Shown: positions 8,764 to 17,072 of the stretch, piece by piece
Position numbering within the stretch: position 1 is the stretch's first letter
How the letters are laid out: every line of letters starts with the position of its first letter
Assembly: GCF_016598595.1 (NCBI RefSeq)
Contig: NZ_CP066788.1
Span: 124,001-188,000, forward strand
Length of the DNA stretch: 64,000 nucleotides
Reading direction: 5' to 3'
Source of the DNA: Martelella lutilitoris
GTDB taxonomy: Bacteria > Pseudomonadota > Alphaproteobacteria > Rhizobiales > Rhizobiaceae
The notes under the pieces: model-generated
The model's database searches: none
The model's input: only the letters and a program-made list of their open reading frames with translations
What the model was told of the DNA's origin: nothing
Program-made: the position numbers and the translations under genes

Positions 8764-10068
8764 ATGTCCGTTTCAATGTCCGCCCTGACGCTGCTGCTGC
8801 TGCTCGTGATCTTCCTCGGCGCCGGTACATGGATCTTTGCCGGCCTTATGCTGGTCGGCGCCGGCGCCATGTATTTCGCGCTTGATTTCAGCTGGGTCCG
8901 GATCGGCTCGATCGCCACCAAGGTCATATCGTCTTCCGCCGTGTCGTGGGAGCTTGCCGCCATTCCGATCTTCATCTGGATGGGCGACATCATCTTCCGC
9001 ACGGATATCTCGAACCGTCTGTTCCGCGGCCTCTCGCCGCTGGTCTCGCGCGTTCCCGGCGGCCTGCTGCACACAAATGTCATCGGCTGCACCATCTTCG
9101 CCGCGATCTCGGGTTCCTCGACGGCGACCACCGCCACGGTCGGCAAGATCACCATTCCCGAACTTAAGGCCCGTGGCTATGACGTCTCGCTCGCCTCCGG
9201 CTCGCTGGCCGGCGCCGGCAGTTTCGGCCTGCTCATTCCGCCTTCCATTGCCATGATCGTCTACGGCGTTCTGGCGCAGGTCTCGATCGCCAAGCTTTTC
9301 GCCGCGGGGCTTCTGCCCGGCCTGATGATGGCGGCGCTCTATTCCGGTTATATCGGGATTGTCTCGCTTATCCGTCCCTCGGTTGCGCCGCCGCATGGCG
9401 AGCCTGTCTCGTGGCGCGTGATCTGGAGAGGCGTTCTCGATCTCGTGCCGATCCTGGTGCTGATGACGATCGTGCTCGGCGCCATCTATACCGGCATCGC
9501 CACGCCCTCCGAAGCGGCCGCGGTCGGGGTTTTCGGCGCGATCATCATCACGCTCGTCACCGGGCAGTTCGCATGGCAGCTGATGATTGACAGCCTGAAA
9601 AGCACGATCCGGGTCTCCTCGATGATCCTGATGCTGATCGCCGCCTCCGCCTTCCTGTCGTCGGCTATCGCCTATATGCATCTGCCCTCGATGATCACGG
9701 AAAGCATCGCCGCGATGAACCTGTCGCCCTATGGCGTCCTGCTGATCCTCGCGGTTCTCTACATCGTGCTCGGCATGTTCCTCGACGGCACCTCGATGAC
9801 CGTCATGACCGTCCCGATCGCCGTTCCGTTGATCGTGCATGCCGGGTTCGATCCGCTCTGGTTCGGCGTCTACCTCGTCATCATGATCGAGATGAGCGCG
9901 CTCACGCCGCCGGTCGGCCTGAACCTTTTCATCCTGCAGGCCCTCACCGGCGAGACCATCGGCAAGACCGTGCGCGCCGCCTTGCCGTTCTTCCTGCTGT
10001 TGTGTATCGGTACCGCTCTGCTTGCGATATTCCCGCAGATTGTGCTTTGGTTGCCCAACGCCCTGTGA
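8764..10068 (+). CDS. TRAP transporter large permease subunit (DctM family)
   Basis: This 434-residue polytopic protein has the length and segment pattern of DctM (about 12-13 membrane segments). Typical blocks are IPIFIWMGDIIFRTDIS, GCTIFAAISGSSTATTATVG (with the glycine/serine-rich hairpin) and GASFGLLIPPSI-like SFGLLIPPS. The C-terminal half repeats the motif with MSALTPPVGLNLF. It forms the ion-coupled translocation path. The start at 8764 has GAGGAACGCAAGCC upstream. Confidence 0.94.
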   Translation: MSVSMSALTLLLLLVIFLGAGTWIFAGLMLVGAGAMYFALDFSWVRIGSIATKVISSSAVSWELAAIPIFIWMGDIIFRTDISNRLFRGLSPLVSRVPGGLLHTNVIGCTIFAAISGSSTATTATVGKITIPELKARGYDVSLASGSLAGAGSFGLLIPPSIAMIVYGVLAQVSIAKLFAAGLLPGLMMAALYSGYIGIVSLIRPSVAPPHGEPVSWRVIWRGVLDLVPILVLMTIVLGAIYTGIATPSEAAAVGVFGAIIITLVTGQFAWQLMIDSLKSTIRVSSMILMLIAASAFLSSAIAYMHLPSMITESIAAMNLSPYGVLLILAVLYIVLGMFLDGTSMTVMTVPIAVPLIVHAGFDPLWFGVYLVIMIEMSALTPPVGLNLFILQALTGETIGKTVRAALPFFLLLCIGTALLAIFPQIVLWLPNAL

Positions 10069-10115
10069 CGCCGCCTGTGCGGAACCTCGAAGATCCCTGA
10101 CCTGAAGGCTGGAAC

Positions 10116-10919
10116 TTGGACGACGACAACAACACGGAAGAGCTTCTGCCGGCCGAGCGCCGCCAGCAACTGGTGGACTGGTTCAAGAGCAACCAGGCCG
10201 GCACCAGCCAGGATCTGGCACGCATGTTCGGCATCTCGGTTTCAACGATCCGGCGCGACCTCGACCTGCTGGCGTCCGAGGGCCTCGTCAAGCGCACCCA
10301 TGGCGGCGCCGTCAGCATCCGCTCGCGCGCGACCTACGAGCCGTCGACGGATCTGGCGCGCCGCACGGCGCTTGAGGAGAAACAGGGAATCGTGCGCGAG
10401 GCCATGCGCTTCATCGAACCCGACCAAGCGCTGCTGATCGACACCGGCGCGGTCATCTGTCACCTGCTGGCGGAAGAGATCGCCGGCCTCGATATTCCGC
10501 TGACCATCATCACCAACGACCTCCATGTCGCCAAGGTTCTGACCTACAAGCAGAACATCAAGCTGATTGTACCCGGCGGGGCGTGCCGGTTCGGTTCGTT
10601 CAGCCTTCTCGGCGAGCCGGGCCTGAGCTTTCTCGCCGACATCCGCTGCGACCTGTTCTTCATGTCGGCTGCCGCGATCGACGAGCAATGCCTCTCGGAA
10701 ACGCTCCTGGAACTCGTCCAGATGAAGCGGGCGATGATTGCCGCAGCAAACAAGGTCATCCTCATGGCTGAATCCAGCCGCTTCATGGAACGCGCCCTTC
10801 ACAAGACCGCCCCGATCGACGCGATCGACACCATCATCACCGATGAAGGCCTCAGCCGCGAGCAGATCGACAAGTTCCCCTCTCCGGGACCGCAGTTCAT
10901 AACGGCGCTGATGTCGTAA
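10116..10919 (+). CDS. DeoR-family transcriptional regulator
   Basis: The 267-residue protein has an N-terminal DeoR helix-turn-helix (SQDLARMFGISVSTIRRDL, about residues 31-49, followed by the THGGAV wing) and a C-terminal DeoRC sensor domain with DTGAVICHLLAEE and the late ADSSRF-like MAESSRF. The start is TTG at 10116; no in-frame ATG precedes the HTH, so a rare start is likely. It lies 47 bases after the large permease and is probably cotranscribed. It most likely controls the TRAP operon and the divergent hydantoinase operon through the repeats at 6861-6997. DeoRC domains usually sense phosphorylated sugars, which is odd beside hydantoinase genes. Confidence 0.9.
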   Translation: MDDDNNTEELLPAERRQQLVDWFKSNQAGTSQDLARMFGISVSTIRRDLDLLASEGLVKRTHGGAVSIRSRATYEPSTDLARRTALEEKQGIVREAMRFIEPDQALLIDTGAVICHLLAEEIAGLDIPLTIITNDLHVAKVLTYKQNIKLIVPGGACRFGSFSLLGEPGLSFLADIRCDLFFMSAAAIDEQCLSETLLELVQMKRAMIAAANKVILMAESSRFMERALHKTAPIDAIDTIITDEGLSREQIDKFPSPGPQFITALMS

Positions 10920-10920
10920 C

Positions 10921-10942
10921 AGACACTGCTGAACCGGTGTCT
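10921..10942 (+). terminator. Weak hairpin just after the DeoR gene
   Basis: AGACAC (10921-10926) and GTGTCT (10937-10942) form a six-base stem with a 10-base loop directly after the stop codon. There is no T-tract, so it may be a Rho-dependent or RNA 3' end. Confidence 0.3.
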
Positions 10943-11087
10943 GCCCGGGACCGTCGCATCCGGGAGGCCGGCTAGCGCATTGGCATCCATCCATCCGGAT
11001 TTCCGCAGCATTGGCCCCATCCTGTCGCGCGCCTCCTGAAAAACCTCCGCGGTTCGGCAAAAAGCGTTCGCCCTTGCCTATCGTTTT

Positions 11088-11099
11088 GTTCTAAATAAT
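11088..11099 (+). promoter_or_regulatory. Candidate GntR operator before the tagaturonate reductase-like operon
   Basis: GTTCTAAATAAT at 11088-11099 differs by one base from GTACTAAATAAT at 14180-14191 and by two from GTACTAAATTAT at 14130-14141. It lies 28 bases before the ATG at 11127, in a place to block transcription. The match ties this operon to the GntR gene and transporter further right. Confidence 0.6.
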
Positions 11100-11126
11100 A
11101 ATAAACCAATTCATCGGGAGGAAGGC

Positions 11127-12233
11127 ATGTCAAAAACACCGATCCTGCAATTCGGCACGAGCCGTTTCCTGCAGGCGCATCTGGACTTGTTCGTGTCCGA
11201 GGCAGCGGCGCGCGACGCGGCGCTGGGCGGCATCACGGTGGTCCAGACGAGCGGCCACGGCGGACGGACGAAGCGACTCTCTGCGCTCGCCCGCGGATAC
11301 GATGTCCGCCTGCGCGGCTTGCGCAAAGGTGAAAGGATCGACGAGACCGTTCACGTGACAAGCATCGGACGCGGGCTGGAACTGTCCGATGATCTTGCGC
11401 AGGTGCGGCGCATCATCGCCGAAGAAGCCGAGATCATTGTCTCGAACACAGCCGATGCGGGGTTTCTGCCGCAGCCGGCCGACCGGTCGGCGCGCTTCGA
11501 TCCGGCCATGTCCTACCCGGCCAAGCTGGCGTACCTTCTGCGATCCCGCTTCGAGGCCGGCGGCGCCGCGCCGCAGGTCATGCCGACCGAACTCGTCCAG
11601 AACAACGGCGATGTGCTGCGCGGGCTGGTGCTCGACGCCGCCGCGCGCATGGATGCGCCCTATCGGGCCTGGCTGGCCGAAGAGGTGCTCTGGGTCAACT
11701 CGCTGGTCGACCGCATCGTGTCCGAACCGCTTGAACCCGCCGGCGCCGTCGCCGAACCCTATGCGCTCTGGGCGATCGAGCACCGACCCGGCCTGCGCCT
11801 GCCCTGCCGGCATCCCGATATTGACGTTGTGACCGATCTCGGCCCGATCGAGCGGCGCAAGCTCTTCGTCCTCAACCTCGGCCATACATGGATGGTGTCC
11901 GACTGGCTGGCGCGTGGACGTGCCGGCGCGACCTTCGTTCGCGATATCCTCGCGGACCGGGACCGGTCGGACCGCCTGCGCGGGCTCTATGCCGAAGAGG
12001 TGCTGCCGGGTTTTGTCGCCGCCGGCGAAGACGACGGGATCGAGGACTATATTGCAGTGACGCTCGAGCGCTTCGCCAATCCGTTTCTCGACCATCGACT
12101 GGAGGATATCGCTGCAAACCACAGCGAAAAGCTCCGGCGCCGGATCGGCGCTTTTCTCGAATGGGCCCGGCGGCATGGCGACGGGGGTGAAAAGCCATTG
12201 CTGGAGGAGGCCTTGAAGGAGGAGGACGCATGA
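11127..12233 (+). CDS. Mannitol dehydrogenase-family hexuronate reductase (tagaturonate/fructuronate reductase-like)
   Basis: The 368-residue protein belongs to the polyol-specific long-chain (mannitol) dehydrogenase family, which includes UxaB and UxuB. The N-terminal nucleotide site appears as ILQFGTSRFLQAH (residues about 5-17). The middle has VMPTELVQNNGDVLRGLV, and the catalytic region has LVDRIVSEP and KLFVLNLGHTWMV. It is shorter than E. coli UxaB (about 480), so it is a short-form member. The predicted reaction is NADH-dependent reduction of a 5-keto-hexuronate (tagaturonate or fructuronate) to altronate or mannonate. GGGAGGAAGGC precedes the ATG. The stop overlaps the next start (ATGA). 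Confidence 0.8.
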   Translation: MSKTPILQFGTSRFLQAHLDLFVSEAAARDAALGGITVVQTSGHGGRTKRLSALARGYDVRLRGLRKGERIDETVHVTSIGRGLELSDDLAQVRRIIAEEAEIIVSNTADAGFLPQPADRSARFDPAMSYPAKLAYLLRSRFEAGGAAPQVMPTELVQNNGDVLRGLVLDAAARMDAPYRAWLAEEVLWVNSLVDRIVSEPLEPAGAVAEPYALWAIEHRPGLRLPCRHPDIDVVTDLGPIERRKLFVLNLGHTWMVSDWLARGRAGATFVRDILADRDRSDRLRGLYAEEVLPGFVAAGEDDGIEDYIAVTLERFANPFLDHRLEDIAANHSEKLRRRIGAFLEWARRHGDGGEKPLLEEALKEEDA

Positions 12234-13192
12234 AGACGAACCGGATCGGCCGAACTGCGGTGGCGGTGACCGACGTTTCCTTCGGCTGTTCCAGCATCGG
12301 CAATCTCTACCGGGAGATTACCGACGGCGATGCCGAGGCGGTGCTCGAGACCGCCTGGAAGGGCGGTATCCGCTATTTCGATACCGCGCCGCATTACGGG
12401 CGAGGGCTTTCGGAAATACGGCTCGGGCGTTTTCTCGAAGGGCGGGCCGGATATGTGGTGTCGACCAAGGTGGGGCGCGTTCTCTCCCCGGCGGCGGAAC
12501 CGATCGCGGAAGCGGACGGTTTCGTCAAACCGGCGCAAAACGATGTGCGTTACGACTATTCCGGCGACGGCATCGAGGAGAGCCTTGAGCAGAGCTTCGA
12601 GCGGCTTGGCCTCACCCATATCGATATCGTTTATGTGCATGATATCGGCGAGTATACGCACGGTTTCGGCAATGCGGCGCATATGGAGGATTTTCTTGGC
12701 TCCGGCTACGACCGTCTTGTCCGGCTGAAGGAGGCCGGCAGGATCGGGGCCTTCGGACTGGGCGTGAACGAATGCCGGGCGTGTCTCGACGTGATGGACC
12801 ATGGGCCGGTCGATGTCATCCTCCTGGCGGGCCGGTTGACGCTGCTCGACCGTTCGGCCGAGGCGGAACTCGTTCCCCGCTGCCGCAAGGCGGAAACCAG
12901 CCTCGTGCTCGGCGGCGTCTTCAACTCGGGCATTCTTGCGACCGGTGCGGTCGACGGCGCAACCTACGACTACGAACCCGCGCCGAAGGCGGTGCTGGAC
13001 AGGGTGGCGGCGCTGCAGGCGGAGGCGGAACGGGCCGGGCTGTCGCTGCCGACCGCCGCGCTGCAGTTCGCCAAGCGACACCCCGCATCGGCCTCGGTTC
13101 TGATCGGCACGGCCAGGCCCGCCACGCTTGCGAAAAACCTCGAGGCGTTGCAGGCGGGGATATCCGCACGGGCCGAGCGTTTTCTAGGCTAG
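12230..13192 (+). CDS. Aldo/keto reductase, aldose 1-dehydrogenase-like
   Basis: The 320-residue TIM-barrel aldo/keto reductase shows all four catalytic residues: Asp and Tyr in YFDTAPHYGRG, Lys in VVSTKVGRV and His in VYVHDIG. The sequence resembles L-fucose / D-threo-aldose and L-galactose dehydrogenases, which oxidise aldose to lactone with NAD(P). The C-terminal cofactor site is SVLIGTARPATLAKNLEAL. It overlaps the upstream gene by four bases (ATGA) and its last nine bases overlap the 3' end of the convergent GntR gene. In context it would carry out the first oxidation of an imported sugar. Confidence 0.87.
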   Translation: MKTNRIGRTAVAVTDVSFGCSSIGNLYREITDGDAEAVLETAWKGGIRYFDTAPHYGRGLSEIRLGRFLEGRAGYVVSTKVGRVLSPAAEPIAEADGFVKPAQNDVRYDYSGDGIEESLEQSFERLGLTHIDIVYVHDIGEYTHGFGNAAHMEDFLGSGYDRLVRLKEAGRIGAFGLGVNECRACLDVMDHGPVDVILLAGRLTLLDRSAEAELVPRCRKAETSLVLGGVFNSGILATGAVDGATYDYEPAPKAVLDRVAALQAEAERAGLSLPTAALQFAKRHPASASVLIGTARPATLAKNLEALQAGISARAERFLG

Positions 13193-14086
13193 TTCGTGGT
13201 AGCGGAGCGACGAGAGAAGCGTCGTCTTGGAGGTGCGCAGATGGCGTGAGGCCGCGTCGCGCGCGGCGGCGGCATCGCGTCTTTCCAGGGCGTCGATGAT
13301 CGCCAGGTGCTCCTCTATCGCGGCGGCGTTGCGCATCTTCTCGTCGGTCTTGTCCCACATGTAGTGATAGTGGAAGATCAGCGAGATGACCTTCTGGAAT
13401 TCCTCGACGAAACGGTTCTTCACGACCGAATTGAGCGCGGCGTGGAAGGCTTCGTCGAGCTTGGAGAACTCGTGATAATCCGTCTCGATGCTTTGCCGAA
13501 GCGCGATGTGGAGCCTCCGCAGTTCGGAAAGCCTGGCCCAGACGGGATGATCGACGGGCGCTTCGGCGGCCTGGTTCACCGCGTTTAGCTCCAGGACGAA
13601 CCGGAAATCCGACAGCTCCACCGCGAAGTCCATCGTGAAGCCGCGCAGCATCCAGCCGCCTTTCTGGCGGCGGGCGACAAGGCCGAACCGGCTGAGGCCG
13701 GCGAGGAATTCCTTGATCTCATGCTGGGGGACGCCGAACGTCCGGGAAAGATCGGCCACGGACAAGGGCGTGTCTGCCGGGACATCGAAGCGCAGGATCC
13801 AGTCGAGAAAACGCTGTTCGAGATCGTCGCTCGGCGTGTCCGGCTGTTCGATCCTGATGCGATCGGCGTCGACCGGTTTGCGCAGCATCCGCTTTTCCCG
13901 TCCCTCCCACGAGATCAGTCCGCGCTCCTGCATCCGGCCCAGGCATCGTCGCACCACCGTGCGACTGACGTCGGCGACGTCGCTCAGCATGGTTTCGGCC
14001 GGGATAGCCGTGCCGACCGGCCATGTCTCGCAATAATCGAGCAGCCGGTTATATGCATTTCTGTAGCGGGTGTCGCTTCTTGCCAT
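13184..14086 (-). CDS. GntR/FCD-family regulator with two winged-helix domains
   Basis: The 300-residue protein starts with a GntR winged helix (about residues 10-70, SDVADVSRTVVRRCLGRMQ) and then has a second winged-helix-like segment (about 88-148, VADLSRTFGVPQHEIKEFLAGL, ending GGWMLRGF). An all-helical FCD ligand domain follows (about 155-295, with the metal-type ligands D/H in SKLDEAFHAAL, EEHLAIIDAL and ASRHLRTSK). FCD members bind hydroxy-acids, often with a metal ion. ATG at 14086 has GAGG eight bases upstream. It diverges from the sugar ABC operon, and three shared 12-base sites suggest it represses both flanking operons. Confidence 0.88.
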   Translation of the reverse strand: MARSDTRYRNAYNRLLDYCETWPVGTAIPAETMLSDVADVSRTVVRRCLGRMQERGLISWEGREKRMLRKPVDADRIRIEQPDTPSDDLEQRFLDWILRFDVPADTPLSVADLSRTFGVPQHEIKEFLAGLSRFGLVARRQKGGWMLRGFTMDFAVELSDFRFVLELNAVNQAAEAPVDHPVWARLSELRRLHIALRQSIETDYHEFSKLDEAFHAALNSVVKNRFVEEFQKVISLIFHYHYMWDKTDEKMRNAAAIEEHLAIIDALERRDAAAARDAASRHLRTSKTTLLSSLRYHELA

Positions 14087-14129
14087 TGCCTCATCCTCGC
14101 GAATCGCGCCGACGGTTCAGAATACCATC

Positions 14130-14141
14130 GTACTAAATTAT
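14130..14141. promoter_or_regulatory. Candidate GntR operator, distal copy
   Basis: GTACTAAATTAT lies just upstream of the -35 of the transporter promoter and about 45 bases before the GntR ATG on the other strand. It is one of three GTWCTAAATWAT copies in this region and could serve both directions. Confidence 0.6.
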
Positions 14142-14150
14142 AAAAAACAA

Positions 14151-14178
14151 TTGACGCGCATCAAACGCACGGTTATTC
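14151..14178 (+). promoter_or_regulatory. Promoter of the sugar ABC operon
   Basis: TTGACG (14151-14156) and TTATTC (14173-14178) are spaced by 16 bases. The pair sits exactly between the two GTACTAAAT sites, 50 bases apart, which is a typical arrangement for repression. Confidence 0.5.
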
Positions 14179-14179
14179 G

Positions 14180-14191
14180 GTACTAAATAAT
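14180..14191. promoter_or_regulatory. Candidate GntR operator, proximal copy
   Basis: GTACTAAATAAT follows the -10 directly and would overlap the transcription start. With the next bases it forms a semi-palindrome closed by GTAC at 14195-14198. Confidence 0.6.
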
Positions 14192-14218
14192 TACGTACAG
14201 AACGAGGGAGGAGACCTC

Positions 14219-15250
14219 ATGTTCGATGCGAGCAGGCCGATGCAGCGGCGCGGCTGGGGCGGCGTGTCCTTCGGGCAGGCCCAGTTTCACCGGCTTTCTG
14301 CGCTTATGACGCTCGTATTGCTGATCATCGGGTTCGGCCTCGCCAACCAGGCCTTCTTTTCGGTCAATAACGGCCTGACCGTATTGCTGCAGACATCGGT
14401 TATCGGTCTTCTCGGAATCGGTATGACGATGGTTATCATCACCGGCGGCATCGATCTCTCCGTTGGCTCCGTTCTTGCCCTTTCCGGGGTCATCACCGCC
14501 ATGTCCGTCAAGGCGGGATTGCCGGTCGCCCCGGCCATGCTGGTGGGCGTGACGGCCGGCGCACTCTGCGGCGCCTTCAACGGGTTCGTCATCACCAGAC
14601 TGCGCATCCCGCCCTTCGTCGCAACGCTTGGGATGATGCTGATCGCGCGGGGGCTGGCGCTCCAGCTGACGGGCGCGCGCCCCATCTCCCAGCTCGGCGA
14701 GGCTTTCGGAGTGCTCGGCAACGGCGCGCTGTTCCGCATCGTCGAGATGCAGCCGAACGGCTTTCCCAAAGTGATCTTTCCCGGCATTCCCTATCCGGCG
14801 ATCCTCATGTTTGCGATGGCGATCGCAGCCGCATACCTGCTGAACCGCCGACAGATCGGCCGCCACATCTATGCAACCGGGTCTAACGAGGAGGCCGCGC
14901 GGCTTTCGGGCGTGAGGACGAACCACACCAAGCTTTTCGCCTATACCATGTCCGGCGCTTTGGCCGGGGTCGCCGGCAATGTGTTGATGTCGCGGCTCGT
15001 CACCGCCCAGCCCAGCGAAGGCGTGATGTACGAGCTCGACGCGATCGCCGCCGCCGTCATTGGCGGCGCATCGCTGTCCGGCGGCGTCGGCACGATCTCC
15101 GGCACCATGATCGGCGCCTTCATCATCGGCATCCTGCGCAACGGGCTCAACATGGCGGGCGTCTCCGCCTTCATCCAGCAGATCGTGATCGGCTTCGTCG
15201 TCATAAGCGCGGTCTGGATCGACCACGTGCGCAGCCGCAGGAGCGGCTAA
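14219..15250 (+). CDS. Sugar ABC transporter permease (RbsC/FrcC type)
   Basis: The 343-residue inner-membrane protein has about eight to ten hydrophobic segments and the family blocks GIGMTMVIITGGIDLSVGS and AGLPVAP, then the cytoplasmic EAA-like loop with NEEAARLSGVRT and AVIGGASLSGGVGTISG. These define the COG1172 ribose/xylose/fructose permease family (homodimeric channel). GAGGGAGGAG precedes the ATG. It is the first gene of an operon with binding protein, ATPase and zinc dehydrogenase. Confidence 0.94.
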   Translation: MFDASRPMQRRGWGGVSFGQAQFHRLSALMTLVLLIIGFGLANQAFFSVNNGLTVLLQTSVIGLLGIGMTMVIITGGIDLSVGSVLALSGVITAMSVKAGLPVAPAMLVGVTAGALCGAFNGFVITRLRIPPFVATLGMMLIARGLALQLTGARPISQLGEAFGVLGNGALFRIVEMQPNGFPKVIFPGIPYPAILMFAMAIAAAYLLNRRQIGRHIYATGSNEEAARLSGVRTNHTKLFAYTMSGALAGVAGNVLMSRLVTAQPSEGVMYELDAIAAAVIGGASLSGGVGTISGTMIGAFIIGILRNGLNMAGVSAFIQQIVIGFVVISAVWIDHVRSRRSG

Positions 15251-15291
15251 GCCAAAAAAGTTTTTCTGCATCTCAAAAGAGGAGGAATGAG

Positions 15292-16230
15292 ATGAAAAGC
15301 CTGAAATATCTTATCGCGGCATCCGCGTTCGCACTGACCGCGGGAATGGCGCATGCCGGCGAAATCGCCGTCATCGTGAAAACCACGAATTCCAACTTCT
15401 GGCAGAACGTCAACAAGGGCGCCCAGGCGGCAATGGAGAACCAGTCGGGGCACACGATGAGCTTCGACGGGCCGGCGGCCGAAAGCGACATCGCCGCCGA
15501 GGTGAACCTGGTTGAAAATGCCATCAATCGCGGCGTCGCCGGCATCGTGCTGGCGCCGTCCGACCCGGAAGCGCTGGGCCCTGTGGTCACGCGTGCCTAT
15601 CAGAGCGGCATTCCGGTCGTCATCATCGATAGCGCTTTGGCCGACCAGTACAAGGACAGCTACCAGGCCTTTCTTTCGACCGACAATTGCGCGGCCGGCG
15701 AGCAGGTCGCAAAGCGGATGATCGAGGAGGCCGGGACGACGGGCAAGGTTGCCGTCATGTCCTATGTCGCGGGCGTCGGCTCGGAAATCGGCCGCGTCGG
15801 CTGCTTTCAGGACTATATCGGCGAAAATTCCGAGATCGAGATTGTCGGTCCCTATTATTCTGAAAGCCAGATGGCCAAGGCGCTGAACCAGACCACCGAC
15901 ATTCTGGCCGCCAATCCCGATCTCGTCGGCATTTTCGGCGCCAACGAGCCGACGGCTGTCGGCATGGGTCGGGCCATCGTCCAGGCCGGCAAGGCCGGCG
16001 ATCTCGTGGCGCTCGGCTTCGATGGCAATGCCGACCTGCAGGAGTTCGTGCGTGACGGCGTGCTGGAGGCCATTGCGGTGCAGGGTTCCTTCGCCATGGG
16101 CGAAAAGGGCGTGAACACGGTCATCGACCTGCTCAACGGCCAAAAGGTCGAAGACTTCATCAATACCGGCGTCGTCATGGTCGACAAGGACAATATCGAC
16201 TCCGACGAAGCCCAGAACGTGCTCTACTGA
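15292..16230 (+). CDS. Sugar ABC transporter periplasmic binding protein (RbsB/FrcB type)
   Basis: The 312-residue protein has a Sec signal peptide (KSLKYLIAASAFALTAGMAHA, residues about 2-22) followed by the Peripla_BP_4 fold. Recognisable elements are IAVIVKTTNSNFWQNVNKGA, GIVLAPSDPEAL, VVIIDS, FGANEPTAVGMG and LVALGFDGNAD. AGAGGAGGAATGAG precedes the ATG, a strong site. It captures the sugar for the adjacent permease. The specificity is not deducible, but it is close to fructose/ribose-type binding proteins. Confidence 0.93.
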   Translation: MKSLKYLIAASAFALTAGMAHAGEIAVIVKTTNSNFWQNVNKGAQAAMENQSGHTMSFDGPAAESDIAAEVNLVENAINRGVAGIVLAPSDPEALGPVVTRAYQSGIPVVIIDSALADQYKDSYQAFLSTDNCAAGEQVAKRMIEEAGTTGKVAVMSYVAGVGSEIGRVGCFQDYIGENSEIEIVGPYYSESQMAKALNQTTDILAANPDLVGIFGANEPTAVGMGRAIVQAGKAGDLVALGFDGNADLQEFVRDGVLEAIAVQGSFAMGEKGVNTVIDLLNGQKVEDFINTGVVMVDKDNIDSDEAQNVLY

Positions 16231-16295
16231 GCCTTTTGCCGGAGGCTGGCATAAGGCCTCCGGCATCTTTTCCCGTCTCAGTGAAAGGTCAAGCC

Positions 16296-17072
16296 ATGTC
16301 CCGAACACCGCTTGTCGACATGATCGGCATCGAAAAACACTTTGGCGGCGTGCGCGCGGTGGACCATGTGTCGATCGATCTCTATCCCGGCGAGGTGGTC
16401 GGTCTGCTCGGCCACAACGGCGCCGGCAAGTCCTGCCTGATGAAAATTCTCGCCGGCGCGATGGTCCCGAACGAGGGGGAAATCCGGGTGGATGGCGAGA
16501 CGGTGCATTTTACCGAGCCGAACGACGCCCGCGCCGCCGGCATCGAGACCATCTATCAGACGCTTGCGCTGTCGGACCATCTCGACGCCCCTGCGAACCT
16601 GTTTCTCGGCCGCGAACTGAAGACCCGGTTCGGCAATCTGGATGACGCCCGCATGCTGCGCGAGGCGCGGGAGGTGCTCGCCCGGCTGAACCCGAATTTC
16701 AAAAATCTGCGCGATCCGGTCTCGAGCCTCTCCGGCGGGCAGCGGCAGGTGATCGCGATCGCGCGTGCCATCTATTTCGATACCAAGATACTGATCATGG
16801 ACGAGCCGACGGCAGCGCTCGGGCCTTCCGAAACCGCAATGGTGGCCGACCTTATCCTGAAGTTGCGCGATGAGGGCATCGGCATCTTTCTCGTCAGCCA
16901 CGATATGCATGACGTGTTCGACCTGTGCGACCGCGTGGTGGTGATGAACAAGGGCCGGGTTGTCGGCGCGCATCCCATCAACGAAGTGACCAAGGATGAC
17001 GTGCTCAGCCTGATCATCAAGGGCGAACTGCCGGCCGACTGGTCCGCCAAAAACCTGGAGCCGACAGACTAA
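16296..17072 (+). CDS. Sugar ABC transporter ATP-binding protein, single-domain (FrcA type)
   Basis: The 258-residue ATPase has one ABC domain, unlike the duplicated RbsA. Walker A is GHNGAGKS at about residues 39-46, the signature is [16 protein letters not shown], Walker B is [12 protein letters not shown] and the switch His is in LVSHDMHDV. The single-domain form and gene set match FrcBCA of rhizobia. ATG at 16296 has AAAGG upstream; the longer in-frame TTG start at 16236 adds 20 residues with no homology. The stop TAA overlaps the ATG of the next gene. Confidence 0.93.
   Translation: MSRTPLVDMIGIEKHFGGVRAVDHVSIDLYPGEVVGLLGHNGAGKSCLMKILAGAMVPNEGEIRVDGETVHFTEPNDARAAGIETIYQTLALSDHLDAPANLFLGRELKTRFGNLDDARMLREAREVLARLNPNFKNLRDPVSSLSGGQRQVIAIARAIYFDTKILIMDEPTAALGPSETAMVADLILKLRDEGIGIFLVSHDMHDVFDLCDRVVVMNKGRVVGAHPINEVTKDDVLSLIIKGELPADWSAKNLEPTD

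Noticed and set aside
212..10943. Shared 13-base string GAACCGGTGTCTG at 212-224 and 10931-10943
   Set aside because: A 13-base match is expected by chance several times in 64 kb; positions suggest no link.
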